The notes under the pieces are model-generated. The model worked only from the letters and a program-made list of their open reading frames with translations, did not search any database and had not been told where the DNA came from. From NCBI GenBank assembly GCA_900552755.1, contig USAY01000026.1, forward strand, positions 1 through 20,079: 20,079 nucleotides of DNA. Direction: 5' to 3'. Made by a program: the position numbers and the translations under genes. The stretch is from an uncultured Collinsella sp. Lineage in GTDB: Bacteria; Actinomycetota; Coriobacteriia; Coriobacteriales; Coriobacteriaceae. The number at the start of each line of letters is the position of its first letter. The stretch's first letter is position 1. This document shows, piece after piece, positions 13,481 to 20,079 of this stretch.

Positions 13481-13507
13481 AGCACCCTCGCCGAAAACGG
13501 CGGTGCT
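13481..13507 (-). promoter_or_regulatory. tyrS leader hairpin
   Basis: On the minus strand AGCACC-GCCG-TTTT-CGGC-gag-GGTGCT forms a 10-bp stem with a 3-base bulge, ending 12 bases before the AGGAGG of tyrS. No U run follows, so it is not an obvious attenuator. A TATCAT -10-like hexamer lies upstream of it near 13530. A function in tyrS expression is only a possibility. Confidence 0.35.
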
Positions 13508-13555
13508 GGAAGTCCATAAACTCTCATATGATAACAAACTGGCGCGACGCGGCAC

Positions 13556-15514
13556 CTACGACAGGAAAATCCTCGTCCTGCCGCATGCGTCAATGGCAAC
13601 TGGCAGACGTGTACCGTCACGCTCGACCAGATAGCGTACCTGCCGACGACGCAAGCAGTCGCGGCAACGGACCTGTCCCGTCGCATCGGTGGCGCAGACG
13701 CCCTCGGCGGTCAGCAGGCAGTGCTCACACACCATAAGCTCGGGACGGTCGGCGTCGACCGGACCCAAGACGCCGGGTTCAGCAGCTAGTTCGGCAATAC
13801 GCTCCGCATCATTGCCGAGCAACTCGGCCGGCAAGTACACCCGCCCCGCACCGAGTTCGCGCAGCCAGGCAAGCGTGGCCCGATTCGCGCAGAACACCGG
13901 CGCCGCCACGTCAAACGTCACGCCCAGCTCGCGAGCGATCACCACCTGTCCCAGGTTGCGGCAGACGACGCGCCCGGCACGCTGCATCAGTGAGCGGGTC
14001 CGGTCAGCGTCACCCGTGCGGCACACCTCGTCAAGCACCACAACGGCGTCGGACAAATCGAGTTCTCCGCGCGGGTCGGCATCCATCAGCTGCCAAGCAA
14101 AAACCATGCGAGTGGGAACCGCGCACTCCACCAACTCCGTCGACGCACCGCCATCCACCGCAACGTCCTCAAAGGGCAGCACCTCAACGGCACGCGCAAC
14201 GGGCGCAATCGCATCCGCCTCGGCCCGCATGCGCTCCAACACCGCCGCCGTCTGATCCAACACGCCGGCGCTGCGAATCAGGTAAACCTCGCAGCCCGCG
14301 TCCACCTTACGCTTGCAATGCACGACGACGCGCTTCCCCGCTGCGGCATCCACCGGACAGGGCACCTGCGGCCAGCGCTTGGGCACATCGGGACGCGCGT
14401 CGACACCCGGATAGAACCGAATCTCGAGCGTGTCACCCGCCGCCACGGCGGCGTCGAGCTCAACGGTCACCTCTTCGTGGCCCACAGCGACCAAGCGCCC
14501 CACGCGCACGCCCTGGTTAATTGCGCGCTCAAAGCTCATCAGCTCGGCACCCGAACGCCCTCGCAGGTACGCATCGGTAAACCCACGGTTAAACGACCTT
14601 CCCAACTTGCGCTCAAGCTCTTCCACGGCACCGGGGTCCCACGCGCCGTCGCACAGCATATCGAGTGCCCGGCGCCACACCCGCACCACGTTGAATACGT
14701 AATCGGGGTTCTTCATGCGCCCCTCGATCTTGAGCGACGCCACGCCGGCATCTACAAGCTCGGGCAGATGCGCAATACCCAGATAGTCGCGCGGGCACAG
14801 CAGGCGATCTCCCTCGACAGCAACAACACTCTGCCCCGCCTCGTCCACTAGGTCGTACGCCAGACGGCACGGCTGCGTGCAGTCGCCGCGCATCGCCGAG
14901 CGCCCACGCCGCAGGGCCGAGAACTCGCACGCCCCCGAATAGCCGATGCAAATCGCACCGTGGCAGAATACCTCGATGGGCACGCCCGTGGCACATAGCG
15001 CCGCAATCTCGTCGACCGTCAGCTCGCGTGCCGTCGTCACGCGCTCGACCCCCAGCTCATCGGCGGCAAGTCGCACGGCGCCTTCGCTATGAACGCCCGC
15101 CTGCGTGGACAGGTGAATCTCGACCCCGGGAATCGCCGCGCGCAGCGCGCAGGCCAGCCCGGCATCGGCGACAATCAGAGCATCGGCGCCCAGCTCCAGT
15201 GCATGAGCTCCCAACGCCACCGCGTCGGACAACTCATCGTCAAACACGAACACGTTGAGCGTCACGTACACACGCACGCCATGGGCATGCGCCACGGCGC
15301 AGCCGCGCGCAAACTCGTCGTCGGTAAAACCGTGCGCACTCACACGGGCGTTAAAGCCGCCCAACCCCGCATAGATGGCATCGGCGCCCGCGGCGATGGC
15401 CGCAAACATCTGGTCGAGCCCGCCCGCCGGCGCCAGCAGCTCGGGCAGCGCCGCACCGGCAGCATCCAATCCAGTCTTGTGTTGTCCGCTCGGCCCCATC
15501 GCCCGAATCGCCAT
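13556..15514 (-). CDS. U32 family (RlhA/TrhP-like) RNA hydroxylation protein
   Basis: A 652-residue peptidase-U32 family protein. Despite the name, studied members (RlhA/YdcP, TrhP/YegQ) act with prephenate and an Fe-S cluster in hydroxylating 23S rRNA or tRNA. The N-terminal barrel begins at ELLAPAGGLDQMFAAIAAGADAIY with the typical GGFNAR; LKIEGRMKNPDYV (261-273) is family-specific. Four cysteines of the cluster are seen: C189 and C196 in CIGYSGAC, and C212 and C216 in GDCTQPC. The SFNRGFTDAYLRG block and the long C-terminal half match the RlhA-length (about 650) branch with DUF3656. Extra cysteines near the C-terminus (CEHC, CRDC) may bind a metal. ATG at 15514 has AAGGAG 8 bases upstream; an earlier ATG at 15541 has no such site. 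Confidence 0.9.
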   Translation of the reverse strand: MAIRAMGPSGQHKTGLDAAGAALPELLAPAGGLDQMFAAIAAGADAIYAGLGGFNARVSAHGFTDDEFARGCAVAHAHGVRVYVTLNVFVFDDELSDAVALGAHALELGADALIVADAGLACALRAAIPGVEIHLSTQAGVHSEGAVRLAADELGVERVTTARELTVDEIAALCATGVPIEVFCHGAICIGYSGACEFSALRRGRSAMRGDCTQPCRLAYDLVDEAGQSVVAVEGDRLLCPRDYLGIAHLPELVDAGVASLKIEGRMKNPDYVFNVVRVWRRALDMLCDGAWDPGAVEELERKLGRSFNRGFTDAYLRGRSGAELMSFERAINQGVRVGRLVAVGHEEVTVELDAAVAAGDTLEIRFYPGVDARPDVPKRWPQVPCPVDAAAGKRVVVHCKRKVDAGCEVYLIRSAGVLDQTAAVLERMRAEADAIAPVARAVEVLPFEDVAVDGGASTELVECAVPTRMVFAWQLMDADPRGELDLSDAVVVLDEVCRTGDADRTRSLMQRAGRVVCRNLGQVVIARELGVTFDVAAPVFCANRATLAWLRELGAGRVYLPAELLGNDAERIAELAAEPGVLGPVDADRPELMVCEHCLLTAEGVCATDATGQVRCRDCLRRRQVRYLVERDGTRLPVAIDACGRTRIFLS

Positions 15515-15625
15515 CGGCAAACTCCTTACCAAGGTATGCATTCACTCTGAAAAATGCCGTCTTCCAGCATACACGAGGCCTCGCGCGCCCCGTTTGGTTT
15601 ATCGTGTAATAACTTGTGTCCATCC

Positions 15626-15654
15626 TGCCCCGACGGCACATCCGCCGTCCGGCA
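15626..15654 (+). promoter_or_regulatory. Hairpin in the penicillin-binding protein leader
   Basis: TGCC-cc-GACGGC (15626-15637) and GCCGTC-c-GGCA (15644-15654) pair around a 6-base loop, ending 10 bases before the GGAGG of the gene. An AT-rich GTGTAATAAC at about 15604-15613 may be the -10 of its promoter. It lies in the divergent gap with the U32 gene. Confidence 0.35.
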
Positions 15655-15676
15655 CGACATACCTGGAGGTCAATAT

Positions 15677-17881
15677 ATGGGTCCTCGCCAACGACAGGGA
15701 CGCAGCCGTTCAAAGACGCATGCCCTGCCCATAATCCTGCTCTCGTTTTTGGGCTTTTTGCTGATTGCGGGCGTGGCATTTGGCATCGGCATGGTCGGCA
15801 ACGTCAACCGCTGGCTGTCCGATCTGCCCGACTACACCGACGCCAACGCGTATCTGGTGAGCGAGCCCACCGAGATCGTCGACTGCAACGGCAACAAGAT
15901 CGCGAGCTTCTACACGCAAAACCGCAAGTCCATCACCAAGGACAAGGTCTCCCCCTACGTGCTACAGGGCACCGTTGACGTCGAGGACGAGCGCTTCTAC
16001 GAGCACGGCGGTATCGACCTGTGGGGTATCGCGCGTGCTGCGGTGGCAACCCTCGGCGGCGGGCACGAAGGCGCCTCGACTATCACCCAGCAGCTGGTGC
16101 GCAACACCATCCTGCAGGAGGAGCAGTTCGACTCGACCATCGAGCGTAAGGTGCGCGAGGCCTACATCGCCGTAAAGATGGAGGACATGTACTCCAAAGA
16201 CGAGATCCTCATGATGTACCTCAACACCATCTATTACGGTCACGGCGCCTACGGTATTGAGGCCGCCGCCGAGACCTACCTGTCCAAGAGCGCCGCAGAC
16301 CTCACCCTGAGCGAGGCCGCGCTGTTGATCGGCCTTCCCAACTCGCCCTCGCAGTACGACCCCACGGTCAACCCCGACCTGGCGCTGTCCCGTCGCAACA
16401 AGGTCCTCGACAACATGCTGCGCCTGGGCCACATTACGCAGGAGGAGCACGATGCCGCACAGGCCGAGCCCATCACCCTCAACGTGACCGAAATCTCGGG
16501 CAGCGGCGTTGACGTATACTCGCAGCCCTACTTTGTCGCCTATGTTAAGCAGCTGCTGGAGCAGGAGTTCTCGACCGACGTGCTCTTTAAGGGCGGCCTG
16601 ACCGTCAAGACCACCATCGACCCCACGATGCAGCAGGTGGCAGAGAATGCCGTTCGCGAGCAGCTCGACACGCTCTCGCTCGACGGCCTGGACATGGGCA
16701 TGGTCGTCGTCGACCCCAAGACCGGCTACATCAAGTGCATGGTGGGCGGCTACGATTACAACGCCGACGAGAACCACGTAAACCATGCCACGGCCAAGCG
16801 TCCCGTCGGCTCCACCTTTAAGGCCTTTACGCTGGCAACTGCCATCCAAAACGGCATGAACCCCAACGTCACCCTCAACTGCAACTCGCCGCTCAAGGCC
16901 AAGGGCACCACGACCGAGGTCCAAAACTACGCCAACCATAGCTATGGCAACATCACGCTTAAGCAGGCGACGGCATACTCCTCCAACACCGGCTACATCC
17001 AGGTGGCGGAAGCCGTCGGCAACAGCAAGATCATCTCGCTCGTCAAAAAGCTCGGCATCGATCCCGCCAAGGACAACATCGAGGACGTTCCCGTCATGAC
17101 CCTCGGCACCGGCTCGATCTCGCCGCTCGAGATGGCCGCCGCCTACGCGACGTTTGCCAACGGCGGCTACTATCGCCAGCCGATCGCCATCACCGAGATT
17201 GACTCTCGTACCGGTTCGGTGCTGTACCAGCACACCGACAATCCCTCACAGGTACTTACCGAGGGCGAGGCCGCCGCGGTCACCGATGTTCTGTCCGGCG
17301 TCATGAAGGGCGGCGGTACGGGTGCTGCCGGCGCCCTGAGCGTCAACCAGCCCTATGCCGGCAAGACGGGCACCACCGACAACACCACCAACCTGTGGTT
17401 CTGCGGCTATACCCCGCAGCTGGCGTGCGCCCTGTGGACCGGCTATTCCGCGGGCGAGATTCCCATCCAAAAATACGGCACAGACCTGCTGGGCGACAGC
17501 ACCAACCTGCCTGTCTTTAAGCGGTTTATGAACACCGTTCTGACCGGTACCGAGCGCGAGGAGTTTGCGACCGGAACGGCGCCCACCTACAAGAACAACA
17601 GCGTCTGGAAGTTCTACGGCACCAACAACACCAAGAAGACGGAGAACGACGACAAGGACGAGAACGAGGACGAAGAGGAAACCACCACAACGACTACCAC
17701 GACGACCACGACCACCGAGACCACGGGCGGCGACACCACCGGCGGCACCGGTACGACCGGTGGCTCGACGGGCGGCTCCACTGGTGGTTCGACCGGCGGC
17801 GATGTCGGCACGCCTACGCCTACGCCTACGCCTACACCCACTCCCGACCCCTCGCCCACGCCTGACGATACGGTTGGCTAG
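15677..17881 (+). CDS. Bifunctional class A penicillin-binding protein
   Basis: Polymerises and cross-links peptidoglycan at the outer face of the membrane. From the chosen start it has 734 residues: a basic N-terminus, one membrane helix (about 18-40), a GT51 glycosyltransferase domain with EDERFYEHGGID (103-114; catalytic Glu 103), GASTITQQLVRN (132-143) and RKVREAY (157-163), then a transpeptidase domain with STFK (nucleophile Ser 379, Lys 382), SSN (435-437) and KTGT (563-566). The last 80 residues are low complexity: acidic DDKDENEDEEE, 12 threonines, TGG/GGST repeats and PT repeats. GGAGG stands 7 bases before ATG 15677; an in-frame ATG at 15554 would add 41 residues before the usual start. 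It is followed by a strong terminator, so appears monocistronic. Confidence 0.95.
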   Translation: MGPRQRQGRSRSKTHALPIILLSFLGFLLIAGVAFGIGMVGNVNRWLSDLPDYTDANAYLVSEPTEIVDCNGNKIASFYTQNRKSITKDKVSPYVLQGTVDVEDERFYEHGGIDLWGIARAAVATLGGGHEGASTITQQLVRNTILQEEQFDSTIERKVREAYIAVKMEDMYSKDEILMMYLNTIYYGHGAYGIEAAAETYLSKSAADLTLSEAALLIGLPNSPSQYDPTVNPDLALSRRNKVLDNMLRLGHITQEEHDAAQAEPITLNVTEISGSGVDVYSQPYFVAYVKQLLEQEFSTDVLFKGGLTVKTTIDPTMQQVAENAVREQLDTLSLDGLDMGMVVVDPKTGYIKCMVGGYDYNADENHVNHATAKRPVGSTFKAFTLATAIQNGMNPNVTLNCNSPLKAKGTTTEVQNYANHSYGNITLKQATAYSSNTGYIQVAEAVGNSKIISLVKKLGIDPAKDNIEDVPVMTLGTGSISPLEMAAAYATFANGGYYRQPIAITEIDSRTGSVLYQHTDNPSQVLTEGEAAAVTDVLSGVMKGGGTGAAGALSVNQPYAGKTGTTDNTTNLWFCGYTPQLACALWTGYSAGEIPIQKYGTDLLGDSTNLPVFKRFMNTVLTGTEREEFATGTAPTYKNNSVWKFYGTNNTKKTENDDKDENEDEEETTTTTTTTTTTTETTGGDTTGGTGTTGGSTGGSTGGSTGGDVGTPTPTPTPTPTPDPSPTPDDTVG
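17681..17840 (+). repeat. Low-complexity coding repeats in the PBP tail
   Basis: Twelve ACN threonine codons (17681-17716), then GGC/GGT-rich TGG and GGST units, then CCTACG hexamers (about 17812-17837) encoding PTPTPTPT. The near-identical hexamers are liable to slippage in multiples of six, which keeps the frame, so tail length may vary between strains. Confidence 0.8.
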
Positions 17882-17906
17882 AAATTCATCCGGCCATTAG
17901 CAACAA

Positions 17907-17945
17907 GGCCCCCGAGCAGCTTATTAAAGTGCTCGGGGGCCTTTT
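17907..17945 (+). terminator. Intrinsic terminator after the PBP gene
   Basis: GGCCCCCGAGCA and TGCTCGGGGGCC are exact 12-bp complements around an 11-base loop, followed by TTTT. It begins 25 bases after the stop codon. Confidence 0.95.
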
Positions 17946-17991
17946 AGTTTAAAGCGACCTGGTGGACGGCCTTTATACCGGCAAACAATAT

Positions 17992-18021
17992 AGGGGGTAC
18001 CGACCAACGTCGATACCCCCT
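17992..18021 (-). terminator. Hairpin downstream of argR
   Basis: On the minus strand AGGGGGTA-t-CGAC-gttg-GTCG-g-TACCCCCT, a 12-pair stem with a T-G pair, followed by ATATTGTTT. It is about 50 bases after the argR stop and faces the PBP terminator. A likely terminator, though its T run is broken. Confidence 0.65.
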
Positions 18022-18070
18022 TACAAGCCACCATGTCACGCACACAGTGCCGAGCGCACGACCCGCACGC

Positions 18071-18508
18071 CTACTTGCGAGAATTGCTCAGCTTATTGAT
18101 CAGCGCCTCGAGACGCTCGCCGTCCTCGGCCGTCTGGGCAATAACCAAAATCGTATCGTTGCCGGCAAGCGAGCCAAGCACATCGGGCAACTCTGCCGCA
18201 TCAACGGCGGCGGCGATGCCGGAAGCCGTACCAGGCTGAGCCTTGATCATAACCAGATTATCGGTGCGCAGAACGCCCGTTACGAGCTCGGAAACCATAC
18301 GCTGCAGGTGCAGGTCCTCTGCCAGAACATAGATACCCTCGGGGAGCTTACGCAGCCCCATATCGGCAATATCGCGAGAGACAGTCGCCTGCGTGCAATC
18401 AAAGCCCATAGCGCGGAGCTCATCGACCAGCACGCGCTGCGTGCGGACGTCCTTATTGCGCACAATATCTCTAATGGCATCCTGGCGCCCATTGCGTTTT
18501 TTAGCCAT
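18071..18508 (-). CDS. argR: Arginine repressor ArgR
   Basis: Arginine-sensing regulator of arginine biosynthesis and catabolism, normally a hexamer. From the chosen start it has 145 residues, the normal length. The N-terminal winged helix carries CTQATVSRDIADMGLRKLP (about 38-56). The C-terminal domain has AQPGTASGIAAAVDA (about 90-104), the oligomerisation and arginine-binding helix, and SLAGNDTILVIA; the usual GDDT aspartate pair appears here as GNDT. ATG 18508 has GAGAGAGGG 7 bases upstream; an in-frame ATG at 18541 adds 11 residues without family support. No arg biosynthetic genes are in view, so it probably acts on distant targets. Confidence 0.95.
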   Translation of the reverse strand: MAKKRNGRQDAIRDIVRNKDVRTQRVLVDELRAMGFDCTQATVSRDIADMGLRKLPEGIYVLAEDLHLQRMVSELVTGVLRTDNLVMIKAQPGTASGIAAAVDAAELPDVLGSLAGNDTILVIAQTAEDGERLEALINKLSNSRK

Positions 18509-18640
18509 ACAAACCCTCTCTCCAAAAGATGGCGGAGACAATCAATCAGTGACTGAATAGTTTAACGCTATTTGAAGGCTTTTGTGTATAAGAACGCATT
18601 TCGAAACAATTCCATGCAATTTATTTCGAAAATCACGCTA
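18509..18640 (-). promoter_or_regulatory. argR upstream region with repeated palindromes
   Basis: This AT-rich gap holds two exact copies of ATTTCGAAA (18598-18606 and 18623-18631), each containing the palindrome TTTCGAAA, and an imperfect inverted repeat TGAATAG/CTATTTG (18554-18560/18568-18574). A -10-like TATACA is at 18590-18585 on the minus strand. The TGAAT half-site resembles the ARG box, but the half-site spacing is larger than usual. Confidence 0.4.
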
Positions 18641-19717
18641 CTAGACAGTCCTGGCGCCCGAACGGTTGAAAAAGGCCGCCAGATGCGTATACAACGCACA
18701 CCGCGTGGGCTTGGCGCTGGCTATCGAACCATAGAACAGCCCTAGGCCACGATGATTGCCCTTAAGGGCCGCAACCATCTGACGGGTACGCTGTGCTTCG
18801 AGCATATCATGCAAACGGGCAGAACGCTCTATTGAAGACACCCCATGGGGGCTCAGACACAAATTTTCGATGCAGGCGACCAGACCGGCGTAGTAATACC
18901 GCTGGCAGACCAGTTTCAACTGATCGCTACCGCCCGCGACGGCAAGCGAGTCGACAAGCCTGTCGAGCGCCCCGATATCATCAGAAAGCCTGGCAAACAT
19001 CGTGGGGTCAAACGTCTCCCTAATCGAAGGCGCCACTGCGTGAAAACGGGCACGACCACATCCCGAAACGCGCTTTGCCTGCGAAAGCGCGAACGTCAAA
19101 AAAGACACCGTGCGAAATGCATCGCCATGCGCAAGGCACGCCTCAAAGAGGGTGCGATCATACAGCACACCAGAGGCCTGTCGGATTAAACCACTGGAAA
19201 CCAATTGTGTCAGGCAAGCCGCCTGGTCCTCGTCGCCAGAAACAGATGTCGCGTCCAAAACTCGGGAATGACGCTCGCGGTGAACATCGTAGCGATCGAG
19301 CGAAACAGAGGGAAACACGATGTCAGCCGAATCGTCGCAGGAGCTTTCGACCATCTGCGAAAGGGACTGCGGCGCAAACCACTCATTGGCATTCATCGCA
19401 ATGATCTGGGAGCCGCGCGAAGCCGCAAAGCCGGCACGCAGGCAGGCGCCAGGCGCTGGGTCCTCAGCATCAATCAAATCAATATGAATGTCTCTGCCGG
19501 CAGCAACTTCGAGCGAATGGTGCACACCAGCTACCACACCGCGGCAAACGACGACAATTTGCAAATCGTAGAGGTCTTGGTTCTGGACACTCTCGAGAGC
19601 GCGCATCGCATAGCTGGGCGAACCCTCAACAATCAGGATCACCGAAAGTCGCGGATGCGAACCACGTCGAACCAAGTTTTCCGTCCTCTCGACAGCTAGT
19701 AACAAACTGCCGTTCAT
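18641..19717 (-). CDS. Glycosyltransferase family 2-like protein, degenerate DxD
   Basis: A 358-residue protein whose first 150 residues follow the GT-A fold of family 2: LSVILIVEG (24-32), ALESVQNQDLYDLQIVVV (40-57), CLRAGFAASRGSQIIAMNANEWF (92-114). In active GT2 enzymes the last segment is the metal-binding DxD (as in LDSDD); here it is NANE, so both key aspartates are lost. The C-terminal 200 residues have no recognisable domain and no clear membrane helix. ATG 19717 is chosen; a TTG five codons earlier is possible. GGGGTG upstream is a weak ribosome site. It lies between truA and argR on the same strand. It may be a non-catalytic relative or use another metal geometry. Confidence 0.72.
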   Translation of the reverse strand: MNGSLLLAVERTENLVRRGSHPRLSVILIVEGSPSYAMRALESVQNQDLYDLQIVVVCRGVVAGVHHSLEVAAGRDIHIDLIDAEDPAPGACLRAGFAASRGSQIIAMNANEWFAPQSLSQMVESSCDDSADIVFPSVSLDRYDVHRERHSRVLDATSVSGDEDQAACLTQLVSSGLIRQASGVLYDRTLFEACLAHGDAFRTVSFLTFALSQAKRVSGCGRARFHAVAPSIRETFDPTMFARLSDDIGALDRLVDSLAVAGGSDQLKLVCQRYYYAGLVACIENLCLSPHGVSSIERSARLHDMLEAQRTRQMVAALKGNHRGLGLFYGSIASAKPTRCALYTHLAAFFNRSGARTV

Positions 19718-19836
19718 GGTACACCCCGTCAATTAATGCGGGCGGTCGCCCGTCGCGATGCACGTCAAGAACAGATGTTGCACACGCCCCGCCCACAGGC
19801 ACCGCACACAAAGATTGCCGTCAGGCAGTCACTTCC
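19718..19836 (-). other. Gap between truA and the GT-like gene
   Basis: No gene is supported. It contains CGGGCG/CGCCCG (a 6-bp stem near 19739-19752) and a TTGACG with no matching -10. TGCC-tgac-GGCA followed by ATCTTTG just after truA could be a weak terminator on the minus strand. Confidence 0.35.
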
Positions 19837-20079
19837 CTAATCGAGCACCACAAGCTCAGTTGGGTCGTAGTCCACGCCCATAAAGGTAAGACCGCATGCA
19901 GGCGCCGTAGGACCAGCAACGGAGCGATCGCAGGCATCAATTACCTCGCGCATCCACTCGGGATCGCGGCGATGCATGCCGATCTCGACGAGGGTGCCCA
20001 CAATGGTTCGCACCATCGAATGTAAAAACGCGTTGCCCTCGATGGTAAACGTGAGGATGTCCTCGCCAAAGGCGACCTC
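19837..20079 (-). CDS. truA: tRNA pseudouridine synthase A, C-terminal part (cut by window edge)
   Basis: The last 80 codons of TruA, which makes pseudouridine at tRNA positions 38-40. The start lies beyond the window. The visible sequence contains NAFLHSMVRTIVGTLVEIG (16-34), the conserved core-fold segment whose LHxMVR motif is typical of TruA, and RSVAGPTAPACGLTFMGVDY (52-71), the family's C-terminal APA.GL block. Translation runs without a stop from the window edge to TAG at 19839-19837. No internal start codon is needed, so the gene is easy to miss in start-based scans. In many Gram-positives truA follows the ribosomal-protein/ecf genes. Confidence 0.93.
   Translation of the reverse strand, partial: EVAFGEDILTFTIEGNAFLHSMVRTIVGTLVEIGMHRRDPEWMREVIDACDRSVAGPTAPACGLTFMGVDYDPTELVVLD

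Noticed and set aside
12473..13519. Long plus-strand open frame opposite tyrS
   Set aside because: Leu/Gly/His-rich antisense shadow of tyrS with no recognisable motif.
13460..13555. T-box leader for tyrS
   Set aside because: The gap is 96 bases, too short, and no T-box motif or antiterminator is seen.
15962..17233. Long minus-strand open frame opposite the PBP
   Set aside because: Antisense shadow rich in Gly, Val and His; the plus-strand frame holds all GT51 and transpeptidase motifs.
18554..18574. Canonical ARG box before argR
   Set aside because: TGAAT is present, but the second half-site is degenerate and the spacing is about 11 rather than about 4 bases between half-sites, so it is kept only as a weak regulatory note.
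1..20079. tRNA or rRNA genes
   Set aside because: No cloverleaf with TTC-containing T-loop or rRNA-like segment was noticed on either strand by eye; a covariance scan would be decisive.

Overview
The window reads as a chromosomal segment of a high-GC Gram-positive gut actinobacterium of the Coriobacteriia, most like Collinsella. This is inferred from codon use, strong Shine-Dalgarno sites, gene content and protein style; no database search was possible. Most of the window is ordinary housekeeping DNA, interrupted by two accessory patches.

Left accessory patch (1-4736). A minus-strand ABC exporter (ATPase plus a very large permease that is an internal tandem duplication) is divergent from a plus-strand pair: a DUF2975 membrane protein and a YozG-like Cro/C1 regulator. 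A perfect 19-bp palindrome sits between the two transcription units. The regulator's stop codon abuts, in the same frame, the catalytic half of a tyrosine recombinase that has lost its N-terminal domain. This points to a rearranged integrative element.

Metabolic block (4737-10785). A stand-alone ACT-domain protein with a 23-bp palindrome in its promoter region is followed by citrate synthase and a clear terminator. Next come two convergent Cof-type HAD phosphatases and adenine deaminase. The 3' ends of these three genes each carry a copy of the same unusual repeat: GGGGACGTTCyTT, a variable palindrome, then GGGGACAyTCyTT. A fourth copy lies upstream of ade. The arms are conserved while the palindromic cores change in sequence but stay self-complementary, the pattern expected of REP-like structured elements.

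IS scar (about 11033-12247). An IS110/IS1111-family transposase gene has an in-frame internal deletion that removes about half the protein. Both non-coding flanks, where such elements encode their bridge RNA, seem to be present, bounded by a 13-bp inverted repeat. Right outside the IS end lies a 99-nt foldback.

Right housekeeping block (12248-20079). On the minus strand are tyrS (TyrZ type) and a U32-family RNA hydroxylation protein. Divergent from these is a class A penicillin-binding protein with a low-complexity Thr/Gly-Ser/Pro-Thr tail and a strong terminator. Then come argR, a GT2-like protein with a degenerate metal motif, and the C-terminal 80 codons of truA, cut by the window edge.

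The best candidates for something not well described are the four-copy palindrome-swapping repeat at gene 3' ends, the deleted IS110/IS1111 element with its flanking foldback, and the duplicated permease with its divergent DUF2975/XRE partner.
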